Positions 36,948-46,047 of a stretch of 64,000 bases of DNA are shown piece after piece. The notes under the pieces are model-generated. The model ran no database searches. It saw only the letters and a list, made by a program, of their open reading frames with translations, and was not told where the DNA came from. Source of the stretch: Azospirillum sp. (GTDB taxonomy: Bacteria > Pseudomonadota > Alphaproteobacteria > Azospirillales > Azospirillaceae); assembly GCA_027486405.1 (NCBI GenBank), contig JAIXPD010000007.1, positions 24,308 to 88,307 on the forward strand, read 5' to 3'. The first letter of the stretch is position 1; the number at the start of each line of letters is the position of its first letter. A program made the position numbers and the translations under genes.

Positions 36948-36974
36948 TGCTTGCCCTTTCGGTGCGGAGAAGTG

Positions 36975-37014
36975 TTGAGACGGCGCAAAAAATCTTGAGG
37001 CGGTTCGGAAAATC
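36975..37014. repeat. Imperfect tandem 20-bp repeat upstream of the chemosensory operon
   Basis: TTGAGACGGCGCAAAAAATC is followed directly by TTGAGGCGGTTCGGAAAATC (15 of 20 bases identical), starting 28 bases upstream of the cheY start. Position in the only non-coding gap before an eight-gene operon suggests a regulator-binding pair. No sigma-28 promoter was recognised. Confidence 0.6.
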
Positions 37015-37087
37015 TAAAGCACGGGAAATCTTAATAAAATGCGAACCATCCCGCCACCCGGACAACCGGGTACGGAATCCGCCGCCC

Positions 37088-37963
37088 TCATGGCGGCAAC
37101 CAACTGACCACCCAGGTGTCAAACCCTTGGGATTCCGCCTCTTTGGCCAGCCGCTTGGCCTGGGTGGCGTCCTCTTGCGGCCCCAGCGTCACCGTCAGCC
37201 ACCCGGTGGGATCGGGCGGGTCAGCCACGATCACCAGCGGGGTGAAGCCCTTGGCCGCCGCCTCGCTGGACACGGCACCGGCCCGCGCCTCCGTCAAAAA
37301 CCGCCCGACCGCCACCGAATAGACCATCGGCGGCGAGGCGTCTTTTGCCGTCGGGGCGGCCGGAGCAGCCGACACGGCGGCGGCTTGGCCCGGAATTTGG
37401 CCTTGGGTTTGACCAGGGTCGGCGGTCAACGGTTGAGCGGTCAGCGGCTGGATGACGGGCGTCGGTGCGTTCGCCGCTTGCTCCAACAGACTGCCGCGCA
37501 AGGACGAGGCGGGCGGGGCCGTCGGCGGTTCGCCAAAGCCAAAACCCTTGACCTTCAACGGCTTGATCGCCGCAGGCGCGGGCGGAGCCGCCGACGCTTG
37601 CGGAGCCGGGGCAAACGACGACGGGGCTGGGGCCGCCGCCGCAGGCGGAGTCGCCTCGGCGGGGGACAGCATGGGAGCCGCCGGGGCCGATGGGGCGTTG
37701 GTCGCGACGGCGGGGACGGACGGCGCAAGAACGGGTGGCACGGCGGGAACGGCGGCGGGGGACGGAAGCGCCGGAACTGCGGGAACCGCAACCGTGGGCA
37801 ACACCACCGTTGGCGCGGCGGAGGTCCCCGCCGGCTTCGCCACCGGAACCACCTCCGGCCCGGCCATCAGATTGGCCCCGACCACCATCCCGAACAGAAA
37901 GGTCAGAAGGCCGAACAGCAAAACGGCCCCGATCAGCAGCGGCAGGGAACTGCGCGGCGGCAT
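37088..37963 (-). CDS. SPOR-domain inner-membrane protein
   Basis: The 291-residue protein has an N-terminal membrane helix (about 8-32: LLIGAVLLFGLLTFLFGMVV). A long Ala/Pro/Val-rich periplasmic linker (40-205) leads to a C-terminal SPOR-like domain (about 212-291) containing YSVAVGRFLTEARAG and GWLTVTLGPQEDATQAKRLA. SPOR domains bind denuded peptidoglycan glycan strands, usually at the division site. Its ATG follows the stop of the candidate effector gene with no gap (TGA then ATG), implying translational coupling. A role in effector transit or cell-wall protection is a guess. Confidence 0.8.
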   Translation of the reverse strand: MPPRSSLPLLIGAVLLFGLLTFLFGMVVGANLMAGPEVVPVAKPAGTSAAPTVVLPTVAVPAVPALPSPAAVPAVPPVLAPSVPAVATNAPSAPAAPMLSPAEATPPAAAAPAPSSFAPAPQASAAPPAPAAIKPLKVKGFGFGEPPTAPPASSLRGSLLEQAANAPTPVIQPLTAQPLTADPGQTQGQIPGQAAAVSAAPAAPTAKDASPPMVYSVAVGRFLTEARAGAVSSEAAAKGFTPLVIVADPPDPTGWLTVTLGPQEDATQAKRLAKEAESQGFDTWVVSWLPP

Positions 37964-38812
37964 TCAGGACGCCTTTGCCGGTGAGCCCGCCGCCACCGCG
38001 CCGGACACCCCGACCGTGGACGACGCGGGACCGGTCGGCGGTTTGGATGGTGGCTTGGACGGCGGCGTTGCCGCAACCGGACGAGCCTCCGCCGGACGGG
38101 ACACCGCCGATGCGACGCCCTGCCCGCCTGCGCCCGCCCCGCCCCCATCCGCTGCTGTTCTGCCAGAGGCGGCAGGACCAGGAGCGGGCGGAGTCGTGGC
38201 CGTGCGCTTCGCCGCGCCCGGGGCCACCGAATCGCGCCGGTCCTGGAACATGCCGCGCTGCAAGCCAACGCCGCCCATTTGCAGCGTTTGCCACGGCACG
38301 AAACGGTCATTGGGAAGCTGGGCTTGCTGGCGAAAGGCCGCCATCGGCTGGTAGGTGCCGGAATAGTTGCTCCACCAATCCAGCTTGCCGCCCTCGAAAC
38401 GGATGGTTCCGGCGTACAGCACCGGACGCCCGGCGGCCAACCCGGCGTGGCCGCTGCGCGACGACACATAGGTGCGCTGGTCGTTGCGGGTGTCGCCCTG
38501 GACGCGGACGAAATTATAGGTGCCGTTGGGCCGGGTGCGGACGTTGCGCTCCGCGCTGTTCAACAGGAACTCATCGCCCTGGCTGCGCACCAGCTCATCC
38601 CCGGCGCTCGCCCGCTCGCTCTTGCCCACACGCCGGGCGGCGAAGGTGGTCATCGGTTGCGCCGCATCCGCGCGCGGCCGGGCCGGATGCGGGGCCGTCA
38701 ACCGCACCGCCTTGGCTTGCCCAACCAGCGCCCCAGCCCCCGCCGCCCCAGCGGTGGAACGGTTCGGCCAATGGCAGGGCGGCGGCGCAACGGATTTCGG
38801 CGGTTTGGGCAT
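37964..38812 (-). CDS. Unrecognised protein, candidate secreted effector of the T6SS-accessory island
   Basis: The 282-residue protein has no signal peptide. It begins MPKPPKSVAPPPCHWPNRST and carries QAKA at 32-35, matching the start of the putative toxin at 45021-46010. A globular core (about 70-200) contains ERNVRTRPNGTYNFVR and RSGHAGLAAGRPVLYAG followed by GGKLDWWSNYSGTYQP. This G-x-[IL] ... WSNxSGxYxP pattern reminds me of bacterial toxin/effector domains, but I cannot name the family. The tail is Pro/Ala/Ser-rich and disordered. It lies downstream of DUF4280 and VgrG genes, separated from them by a MITE-like element. Confidence 0.65.
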   Translation of the reverse strand: MPKPPKSVAPPPCHWPNRSTAGAAGAGALVGQAKAVRLTAPHPARPRADAAQPMTTFAARRVGKSERASAGDELVRSQGDEFLLNSAERNVRTRPNGTYNFVRVQGDTRNDQRTYVSSRSGHAGLAAGRPVLYAGTIRFEGGKLDWWSNYSGTYQPMAAFRQQAQLPNDRFVPWQTLQMGGVGLQRGMFQDRRDSVAPGAAKRTATTPPAPGPAASGRTAADGGGAGAGGQGVASAVSRPAEARPVAATPPSKPPSKPPTGPASSTVGVSGAVAAGSPAKAS

Positions 38813-38885
38813 CGACGATCCTGCGAACGGAACCTCGCCTCACTATAGCCGAACCACCCGCCCCTGCAACCGGGACGGGGGCGAT

Positions 38886-39131
38886 CAGGGCAATCGCTTG
38901 AAGCTTGTACGGGCCTGACCGGAACAAGAATTGCCACGGATTTCGCGGATTTTCTCATGGATTTCGCGGAATGCGCCTCTGGTCCCTTCTGATGACGAGC
39001 CTTATGGCAAGCCGTCTGAGAGGCATGCGCGACGTTTGGAGCCAAAAATCCGCGAAATCCGCTTTTGTCCGTGAAATTCGTGTCCAATCTTGTTTCGGTG
39101 ACGATGATCTCTCGGTCAAGCGATTGCCCTG
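38886..39131. repeat. MITE-like element, copy A
   Basis: This 246-base non-coding element is bounded by CAGGGCAATCGCTTGA and its reverse complement. Just inside are CACGGATTTCGCGGA on the left and TCCGTGAAATTCGTG on the right, which pair, so the whole unit could fold into a long hairpin. It closely matches copy B (55028-55278) at both ends, while the centre has diverged. No transposase is present. It fills most of the 343-base gap between the candidate effector and the DUF4280 gene and ends 24 bases beyond the latter's stop. Confidence 0.85.
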
Positions 39132-39155
39132 GGGCGCGATGGGGCAGGAAGGGCC

Positions 39156-39542
39156 TCACACCTGCGTCTGAAACTGCCCGGCCATGGTGATGCTGATGGA
39201 GCCGCCCCAACTGCACAGGCATTTGCTGCCGTCGTCCAGGGTCGGCATCTTGCCGACCATCACGGTGGGGATGCCGGGCATCCAGGGGGCGGCGGTCATC
39301 GGGATGCAGGGCATCGGGGTCAGCGCCCCCAACGCCGCCGCCGTCGCCGCCGCGACCATCGGGTTGGCCATGCTGTTGCACATGCCAAAGGGCAGGATGT
39401 TCACCATCGGCTTGTAATCCATGATGTTGGCAGCGGGCACGCCCCCGGCCATCACGCAATTGGCGGGCAGAACCATCAGGCTGCCCGGTGCCAGACCGAA
39501 CGTGCACTTGATCATCGCCCCCATCACCACCTGCATGCCCAT
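39156..39542 (-). CDS. DUF4280 PAAR-like protein
   Basis: The 128-residue protein has family landmarks MGAMIKCTFGLAPGSLMVLP, NIMDYKPMVNILPFGMCNSM, PMPCIPMTAAPWMPGIPTV and SKCLCSWGGSISI. DUF4280 proteins are PAAR-like: they cap the VgrG spike tip and carry or recruit effectors in type VI-like secretion. Regularly placed cysteines (in KCTFG, GMCNS, MPCIP, KCLCS) probably bind metal. The ATG at 39542 follows GGGAGG by 6 bases; another ATG lies two codons later. It is located 25 bases after the MORN-like gene in the vgrG operon. Confidence 0.88.
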   Translation of the reverse strand: MGMQVVMGAMIKCTFGLAPGSLMVLPANCVMAGGVPAANIMDYKPMVNILPFGMCNSMANPMVAAATAAALGALTPMPCIPMTAAPWMPGIPTVMVGKMPTLDDGSKCLCSWGGSISITMAGQFQTQV

Positions 39543-39567
39543 GGCGCGCCTCCCGCGTTTCGTCGAT

Positions 39568-40233
39568 TCATTTGCCAAACAGTCGGCCCAGCAACGACGC
39601 CTTGCCCGGTCCCTCCGGGTCGTCGAAGCGGGTCGGGCCGTCCACCACCACCCCGGCGCGGTACAGCGTGCGCGCGGCGGGCGCGCCGCCGGGGTGAAAC
39701 TCCAGCGATTCGCCGTCGGGCAGACCGTCCACATAGGGGGTGCGGCGACGCACGCTGCCGTCGGGGTGATGCTCGGTGGTCGGGCCGTGCTGGCGATCGT
39801 TGTCATAGGCCATGCTGACCAGCGGCGCGCCATCGGGCGAAAAGGATTCGGTCAACCCATGCTTGCGCCCCTGGGCGTAGCGGACGATGGAGGCCAGGCG
39901 CCCGGCCAGATCATAGCCGCGCAACTCGCCATCCAACTGACCGGCGGCGTAAGACAGCGTCGTTTGCACCCGCCCGTCGCGGTAAATCACCGCCGGGCCG
40001 TCGGGCTGGCCGTCGCGGTAGCCCATCCGCATCTGCACCCGCCCTTGGGCGTCAAAGGCGGTGAAGGGGCCATGCATCGCCCCCTCGGCGTTGAGATGGG
40101 CCACCGACAGCAAACGGCCCTGCGGATCGCGGGTTTCCACGCGGGTGGTTCCGGGCGGGGCCGCGTCGTCCGGCAGCCCATCCGGGGGTGGCGGCGGGTC
40201 AAGGGGTGTTTGGGGGCGGGGTGGTCGGGTCAT
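39568..40233 (-). CDS. MORN-repeat-like (YwqK-type) protein
   Basis: The 221-residue soluble protein contains successive MORN-variant repeats of about 20-24 residues, for example MHGPFTAFDAQGRVQMRMGY, PDGPAVIYRDGRVQTTLSY, KHGLTESFSPDGAPLVSMAY and DGESLEFHPGGAPAARTLY. An N-terminal Pro-rich stretch precedes them. Proteins of this YwqK type are annotated as antitoxins or immunity proteins and are common beside VgrG and PAAR genes. It starts 8 bases after the vgrG stop. A role as immunity protein or adaptor for the adjacent effector is inferred. Confidence 0.8.
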   Translation of the reverse strand: MTRPPRPQTPLDPPPPPDGLPDDAAPPGTTRVETRDPQGRLLSVAHLNAEGAMHGPFTAFDAQGRVQMRMGYRDGQPDGPAVIYRDGRVQTTLSYAAGQLDGELRGYDLAGRLASIVRYAQGRKHGLTESFSPDGAPLVSMAYDNDRQHGPTTEHHPDGSVRRRTPYVDGLPDGESLEFHPGGAPAARTLYRAGVVVDGPTRFDDPEGPGKASLLGRLFGK

Positions 40234-40241
40234 CGCGGGCC

Positions 40242-42266
40242 TCAATTCAATTGGATCAGGCCGCCCTTGACCGTGGTCATGCCGCCGCCGTCGATGGTGG
40301 CCTGGGCGCTGCCCTTCACCGTCGCCGTCGCCCCGCCTTGCAGGGTGGCCCCGGTGTCGCCCTTCACCGTGGCGTTCATGCCCTGCAGGGTGGCGTCGCT
40401 GGTCGCCTTGGCGGTCAACGCGGCGGAGGAGGACAGGCTCATCGCCTGCCCCGAACTCATGGTCAGCCCCTTGCCCGCCTTGATCGTCACCGCCCCGCTG
40501 GCCTCGATGGTGATGTCGCCATCGACCTTCAGGGTGTAATCCTTGGTCACGTTCTGGCTGAAGGCGTCCTTGTTGGTGCGGGTTTCCGCCCCCTCCACCG
40601 TCACCCCGCGCGTGCCCTTGACCGAATGGGTTTCGTTGCCCTTGGACACCGCCGAGGTCCGGTTGCCTTCGCTGATGGTCAGCGTGTCGTTGCCCTTGGT
40701 GATGGTGACGGACCGGTTGCCCTTGTTCAGCGTCAGCGTGTCGTCGGCGGCGTCCACCGTGGTGGTGCGGCTGTTGTTGATGAGGACGGTCATGTCCTTT
40801 TGCGCCTGGACGAAGATTTCCTCCGAATCCGCCTTGTCCTCGAAGCGGATTTCGTTGAAGCCCTTGCCACCGGCGGAGCTGTTGGACTTGATCGTGCTTT
40901 TGGTCTGGTCGTCGGTCAACGTGTAGGGCGTGGTGTTGGTCCCGTTGTAGACGCAGCCGGTGATGATCGGCTGGTCGGGGTTGCCGTCCAGGAAGCTGAC
41001 GATCACCTCCATGCCGATGCGCGGCAGGAAGAAGCTGCCCCAGCCCTTGCCCGCCCAGCCCTGCGCCACCCGCACCCAACAGGAGCTGTTTTCGTCGTTC
41101 TTGCCCTGCTGGTCCCAATAGAACTGAACCTTCACCCGGCCATACTGGTCGGTGTAGATCTCCTTGCCCGATTTGCCGACGACGATGGCGGGCTGGGTTC
41201 CGGCGATGCGCGGGGCCACCGCCCGGCGCGGCGGGCGGAAGGTGGTGGCCGACGGCAGCGCGGTGAAACGGTTGTCATACTCCCGGAAGGTTGCGCGGTG
41301 CTGCACCGAATGCAACACCCACTCGGCGTTCAGATCGGAACGCGGGTGGCCCGACAGGGTGAATGTTTGCCCCGCCGTGAAACCGCGCGCCACGCTGGTT
41401 CCGGTCAGCCGCTTGGCCCCCGCCTGCAAAGCGGCCAAACGGATGCTGGCGAAGCCGTCGCCCTGCCCCTTGGTCGTGTAGTTGCCGGGGTAATCGTAGA
41501 CCTGCGGCGCCCCCGATTTGCCGGTGACGCTGGCCTTCAGTTCGGTGGATGGCGTGGTGAAGTTGTAATCGTCGGCCTGATAGGCCCCGCTGGTGACGCT
41601 CTGCTCCAGCGAACAGGCGGTGACGTGCGCGCCATCCACCCAATCCTTGCCCTGCGGCAACGCCATGAAGGGGACCGGCGACACCCCCGCCACCGCCGTG
41701 AAGGCGGAGGAGTCATCGGCCAGAACCAGCGTGTGCGCGCCCGCCGCGTGGGTGAAGAAATAGCAGATGCCTTCCTCCTCCATCAGGCGGGAGACGAAAT
41801 TCAGGCAGCTTTCGCCATACTGCACGCAGTAATCGCGTTTGGTGTAGGTGGCGGTCGTCGAATCCTTCACATCGCTGTAGCCCAGCGTCGAAAACACCTG
41901 CTTGATGATGTCCACGGCGGTCATGGACTGGTAGATGCGGTTGTCGCTGCTCAGGCCCAGCATCCACAGCCACGGGCGCAGGTCGGCCACATAGGAGGTG
42001 GCGGTCTGCACCACCCGCGTGCACAGCCCATCGATGATCCGCTTGGCCCCGGCCCCATCAACCAGGGTCACGGTCAGATGCGCGCCGACCAGCTTGGACA
42101 GGTCCAGATCCTGCGCGCCGCTGGCCGATTGCATCACCAGGGTGAAGTCGAACAGGTCGGACACATATTCGGTGCCGCTGAACTCGGTCAGGATCAGCGC
42201 GTCCTTGCCCAACGGCGTGCTGACCGACAGCGAGGCGTTGTCCTGCGTGGTGGCCTTGTCGCTCAC
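40242..42266 (-). CDS. vgrG: Type VI secretion spike protein VgrG (TssI)
   Basis: The 674-residue protein has the gp27/gp5-like core: N-terminal ALILTEFSGTEYVSDLFDFT, gp27-type YCVQYGESCLNFVSRLMEEE, and gp5 OB-fold YGRVKVQFYWDQQGKNDENS leading to WVRVAQGWAGKGWGSFFLPR. From about residue 480 a long beta-helix needle of short repeats follows (TLNKGNRSVTITKGN, DTLTISEGN and later DATLQGMNATVKG, ATLQGGATATVKG). No extra enzymatic domain follows the needle, so effectors must be loaded through the PAAR-like tip or adaptors. It starts with GTG at 42266, 44 bases after clpV. Confidence 0.95.
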   Translation of the reverse strand: MSDKATTQDNASLSVSTPLGKDALILTEFSGTEYVSDLFDFTLVMQSASGAQDLDLSKLVGAHLTVTLVDGAGAKRIIDGLCTRVVQTATSYVADLRPWLWMLGLSSDNRIYQSMTAVDIIKQVFSTLGYSDVKDSTTATYTKRDYCVQYGESCLNFVSRLMEEEGICYFFTHAAGAHTLVLADDSSAFTAVAGVSPVPFMALPQGKDWVDGAHVTACSLEQSVTSGAYQADDYNFTTPSTELKASVTGKSGAPQVYDYPGNYTTKGQGDGFASIRLAALQAGAKRLTGTSVARGFTAGQTFTLSGHPRSDLNAEWVLHSVQHRATFREYDNRFTALPSATTFRPPRRAVAPRIAGTQPAIVVGKSGKEIYTDQYGRVKVQFYWDQQGKNDENSSCWVRVAQGWAGKGWGSFFLPRIGMEVIVSFLDGNPDQPIITGCVYNGTNTTPYTLTDDQTKSTIKSNSSAGGKGFNEIRFEDKADSEEIFVQAQKDMTVLINNSRTTTVDAADDTLTLNKGNRSVTITKGNDTLTISEGNRTSAVSKGNETHSVKGTRGVTVEGAETRTNKDAFSQNVTKDYTLKVDGDITIEASGAVTIKAGKGLTMSSGQAMSLSSSAALTAKATSDATLQGMNATVKGDTGATLQGGATATVKGSAQATIDGGGMTTVKGGLIQLN

Positions 42267-42310
42267 GATGGAGAAACCTTCAAGAGGAAACCTTCACAGG
42301 GGATGCGCGC

Positions 42311-44971
42311 CTAAACACGGCGGACGACGGGACCATCGAAGCTGTAGCGCAGCGCGCCGAAGGCGTCGAGATCGACATGAACCGCCGCCAGCCCCTCGCC
42401 CACCGCCAGCCGGGCCAGCAGTTCGGTGGACAGGTCCGGCAGCAGCGTGTTGGTCAGCAGATGGTCGATGGCACGCGCGCCCGCGTCGGTCGCCGCGCAA
42501 CGGGCGGCGATGTGGCCAACCACCGCGTCGTCATAGGTCAACTCCGCCCCGTGGGTGTCGCGCACGCGGTCCTGCACGCGCGCCAGCTTCAACCGGACCA
42601 CGGCGTGGATGCGCGGCTCGTCCAACGGCACATAGGGGACCACCACCATACGGCCCAGCAGCGCCGGTTTGAAATGACGCACCAGATCGGGGCGGATCGC
42701 CTCGGCCAACCGGTCCGCCGCCGTCACCCCGCTGGCCGCCAGCCGGGCGATGGTGTCGGTCCCCAGGTTGGAGGTCAGCAGGATCAGCGTGTTCTTGAAA
42801 TCGACCACCACCCCCTCGCTGTCCTCCAGCGTGCCCTTGTCGAACACCTGATAGAACAGCTCCAGCACGTCGGGATGGGCCTTTTCCACCTCGTCCAGCA
42901 GCACGACGGAGTAGGGGGCGCGGCGCACCGCCTCCGTCAGGACCCCGCCCTTGCCGAAGCCGACATAGCCCGGCGGCGCGCCCTTCAGGCCGGAGACCGA
43001 ATGCGCCTCCTGATACTCCGACATGTTGATGGTGATGAGGCTGCGCTCGCCGCCGAACAGCAGATCGGCCAGGGTCAGCGCGGTTTCGGTCTTGCCCACC
43101 CCGGACGGGCCGACCAGCAGGAAGACGCCGGTCGGCTTGCCCGGCTCCCCCAACCCGGCGAAAAAGGTGCGGACGCGCCGGTCCACCGCGTCCAGCGCGG
43201 CGTCCTGCCCGACCACCCGCGCGGCCATCCGTTCGCGCAGGCCCTGCGCGGCGTCGCGGTTGTCCTGCACCATCCGCCCGACCGGAATGCCGGTCCAGCC
43301 CGCCACGACCGAGGCGACGGCGCGCCGGTCCACCGCCAGCGGGACCATCGGGCCGCCGCCCTCCTGCATCATGTCCAGTTCCAGCCGCAGACCGTCCCGC
43401 TTGGCCCGCGCCCGCAGATAGGCGTCGCCGGTCAGGCTCGGCAATTCGGCCTCCAGCGCGCCGATGCGGCGGGCGATTTCGGATTCCTGCTGCCAACGGG
43501 CGTTCAGCCGGTGGCCCTCCTCCTCCGCCGCGCTGTGGGCGCTTTCCAGCCGGTCGATCCGCTCGTCATGGTCGTGGCCCGACACGCTTTCCCGCTTCAA
43601 CAGGGCCAGTTCGGTGGCCTGCACGGCGGCGCGGCGCTGCACCTCCTGCAAGGCCGGGGGCGGAGCGGTCTGGGCCAGCGCCACGCGGGCGCACGCGGTG
43701 TCGAGCACGCCCACCGCCTTGTCGGGCAATTGCCGGTCGCTGATGTAGCGGTGCGACAGGCGCACCGCCTGTTCCACCGCCTCGTCCAGCACGCGCACGC
43801 CGTGGTGGGCCTCCAGCGTCGGGATCAGGCCGCGCAGCATGGCGATGGCGGTGGCCTCGTCCGGTTCGGCCACCTTCACCAGTTGGAACCGCCGGGTCAG
43901 CGCCGGATCCTTTTCGAAATAGCGCTTGTACTCGGCCCAGGTCGTGGCGGCGATGGTGCGCAGTTCCCCCCGCGCCAGCGCCGGTTTCAGCAGATTGGCG
44001 GCGTCACCCTGCCCCACAGCCCCACCGACCCCGACCAGCGTGTGCGCCTCGTCGATGAACAGGATGACCGGGTTGGCGGCGGCGGCGACCTCGGCGATCA
44101 CCCGTTTCAAGCGGTCCTCGAACTCCCCCCGCACCCCGGCCCCAGCCTGAAGCAAGCCGAGATCGAGGATCCGCACCGACACCCCGCGCAGCGACGGCGG
44201 AACCGCCCCCGCCGCCACCTGCTGGGCGAAGCCCTCCACCACCGCCGTCTTGCCGACACCGGGATCGCCGGTGAGGATCGGGTTGTTCTGCCGACGCCGC
44301 ATCAGGATGTCGATGACCTGCCGGATCTCGTTGTCGCGCCCGATGATCGGATCGATCTTGCCCGCCCGCGCCTGCGCGGTGAGGTCGATGGTGTAGGCGT
44401 CCAGCGCCGGGCTGTTCGATGGCACGGCCGATGGGGTGGCGGCGGTGGCTGTTGAACCGCCGGGGCCACCAGCGGAACCGCCAGCCGGGCCGCTCTGGTC
44501 CTCCCCCCCGCCGCGCAGCAGGTTGGGCAACTCCTCCAGCAAGCCGCTGCGCGGAACGCGGGCCAGGGTCGGGGCCGCTTCCAGCGCCAGACCGCGCAGG
44601 GCGTCGTCGTCCAGCAGCGCGGCCAGGATCGCGCCAGAACGGATCGCCCCGCCCCCCAGCCGCAACGACGCCACCACCCAGGCGCGTTCCAGCAGGCGCA
44701 GCAGCAGTTCGGAAAAGGCCGGGGTTTGCCGGTTGCCGCGCGGCAGCCGCTCCATCGACCGCGCCAGATCGGCGGCCACCCCGCCGCCATCCACCCCGTA
44801 ATGACGCAGCAACCGCACCAGATCGCTGTCCGCCTGCGCCAACAGCGTGTGCAGCAGATGCTGCACCTCCACCGCGAAATGGGTCTGGGTCAGGCAGAGT
44901 TGAGCCGCTGTCTCCAATCCGCGCTTGGTCGTGGGGTTGAGTTTGCCGACGAGGGTTTTCAAAGGGGACAT
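42311..44971 (-). CDS. tssH: Type VI secretion ATPase TssH/ClpV
   Basis: The 886-residue AAA+ unfoldase disassembles contracted TssB/TssC sheaths. An N-terminal Clp domain is followed by two ATPase modules. The first has Walker A GDPGVGKT (about 236) and Walker [16 protein letters not shown]. The second has Walker A GPSGVGKT and Walker [16 protein letters not shown]. ClpV-specific length and the acidic [14 protein letters not shown] middle support TssH over ClpB. ATG 44971 is used (a TTG precedes it). No TssB, C, J, K, L or M gene is in the window, so it is an outlying part of the apparatus or serves a core encoded elsewhere. Confidence 0.93.
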   Translation of the reverse strand: MSPLKTLVGKLNPTTKRGLETAAQLCLTQTHFAVEVQHLLHTLLAQADSDLVRLLRHYGVDGGGVAADLARSMERLPRGNRQTPAFSELLLRLLERAWVVASLRLGGGAIRSGAILAALLDDDALRGLALEAAPTLARVPRSGLLEELPNLLRGGGEDQSGPAGGSAGGPGGSTATAATPSAVPSNSPALDAYTIDLTAQARAGKIDPIIGRDNEIRQVIDILMRRRQNNPILTGDPGVGKTAVVEGFAQQVAAGAVPPSLRGVSVRILDLGLLQAGAGVRGEFEDRLKRVIAEVAAAANPVILFIDEAHTLVGVGGAVGQGDAANLLKPALARGELRTIAATTWAEYKRYFEKDPALTRRFQLVKVAEPDEATAIAMLRGLIPTLEAHHGVRVLDEAVEQAVRLSHRYISDRQLPDKAVGVLDTACARVALAQTAPPPALQEVQRRAAVQATELALLKRESVSGHDHDERIDRLESAHSAAEEEGHRLNARWQQESEIARRIGALEAELPSLTGDAYLRARAKRDGLRLELDMMQEGGGPMVPLAVDRRAVASVVAGWTGIPVGRMVQDNRDAAQGLRERMAARVVGQDAALDAVDRRVRTFFAGLGEPGKPTGVFLLVGPSGVGKTETALTLADLLFGGERSLITINMSEYQEAHSVSGLKGAPPGYVGFGKGGVLTEAVRRAPYSVVLLDEVEKAHPDVLELFYQVFDKGTLEDSEGVVVDFKNTLILLTSNLGTDTIARLAASGVTAADRLAEAIRPDLVRHFKPALLGRMVVVPYVPLDEPRIHAVVRLKLARVQDRVRDTHGAELTYDDAVVGHIAARCAATDAGARAIDHLLTNTLLPDLSTELLARLAVGEGLAAVHVDLDAFGALRYSFDGPVVRRV

Positions 44972-45020
44972 CAAGCACCAGACCGTTGACGGCGCGTCTT
45001 CTCAACGCATGATTTGGGAA

Positions 45021-46010
45021 TCATTTCTTCCAACGGTTTGTACGATCAAATGGAATTGTGTCCGCGTTTGTTTGGCCCGTTCCAATTTTATTGATTTTCT
45101 TTTTGATGCTCGCATCCATGGATGACACTTTGAAACTCTGCCCAAAGGTGGTGATCAAATCGTTCGATTGCGTGACCGCGATGCCTTTTTCCAAGCGGTG
45201 CGGACTCATGTCCAGGACACGTTCACTCATCGGTGACAGATCGCGCTTTCCAAACACATTCAAATGCCCACGGTCGGAGACCTGGATGTTCACCCCACGA
45301 TGGGGGCCAAGATCCGGAACATTGGGGAAGTAATTGTTAAGCTCTTTGAGAAAGAGGGTTGCCGCAGCAATCTTTTCTTTTTTGGATTTTGCGTTGCACA
45401 ATTTTTTCCGCAAATCCAGAATGTCGTCCGTGGACGCGTTGATGTGCGCGATAAGACGATCAAGCTCCTTTCGAGCCGCCTTCTTTTTTGACTTTCCCGT
45501 TTTCAGGATGTCAATGTCGGCCTTTGCGGCCTCAATGAAACGATCCGTCCAACGCCGCAAATCGGACGCCGTTTCGGTTCCATTGATGTAGAGTTCAACA
45601 TTGCGTCGCAAATCCGCCCAAGGCATCCGGTGCGGCACAGCGGCGTTGCTGCCCGACAGCTTCGGATCGTCGGGGTCGATGTCATCCTCTTGGAAATGAT
45701 TGTGCGCGATCACCGCGAATCGGTAGACATCCGTGCTGAAATTGGGCCGTTTGATCATCGGTTGCGCGACGGGGGCCTGCCTGACGTGGGGCTGCGTCCC
45801 GCTGGCCTTTGGCGGCGCGGATGGCGGGGGGGGAGGCGGTGCCTTGGCCTGCACCGTCGGAGACGACCACCGGACCATAGGGATCGAGGCGGGTGCGCTC
45901 ACGCTGCGCGGCTGAACCGCCGTCGGGCGGGAGGGCAACGGCGTGGATTGCAGTCCGGGGCTGTTGTTCCCCCAATGCACCGCCGGAGGCGCAAACCGCT
46001 TTGCCGTCAT
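45021..46010 (-). CDS. Unrecognised protein, putative polymorphic toxin with sorting-type N terminus
   Basis: The 329-residue protein begins MTAKRFAPPAVHWGNNSPGL. A disordered Pro/Ser/Ala region to about residue 88 holds QAKA at 54-57. A charged helical region follows (Lys-rich, about 150-215: KTGKSKKKAARKELDRLIAH), then a C-terminal globular part with GPHRGVNIQVSDRGHLNVFG. The 3' two-thirds (45021 to about 45720) is visibly AT-richer than its neighbours, suggesting acquisition from another genome, as expected for exchangeable toxin modules. No signal peptide is seen. It lies between the DUF4157 and clpV genes. I do not recognise the toxin fold, and no adjacent immunity gene is obvious. Confidence 0.65.
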   Translation of the reverse strand: MTAKRFAPPAVHWGNNSPGLQSTPLPSRPTAVQPRSVSAPASIPMVRWSSPTVQAKAPPPPPPSAPPKASGTQPHVRQAPVAQPMIKRPNFSTDVYRFAVIAHNHFQEDDIDPDDPKLSGSNAAVPHRMPWADLRRNVELYINGTETASDLRRWTDRFIEAAKADIDILKTGKSKKKAARKELDRLIAHINASTDDILDLRKKLCNAKSKKEKIAAATLFLKELNNYFPNVPDLGPHRGVNIQVSDRGHLNVFGKRDLSPMSERVLDMSPHRLEKGIAVTQSNDLITTFGQSFKVSSMDASIKKKINKIGTGQTNADTIPFDRTNRWKK

Positions 46011-46047
46011 TCCATCCCCCAACCGTCCACGCGCATCAACGCGATCA

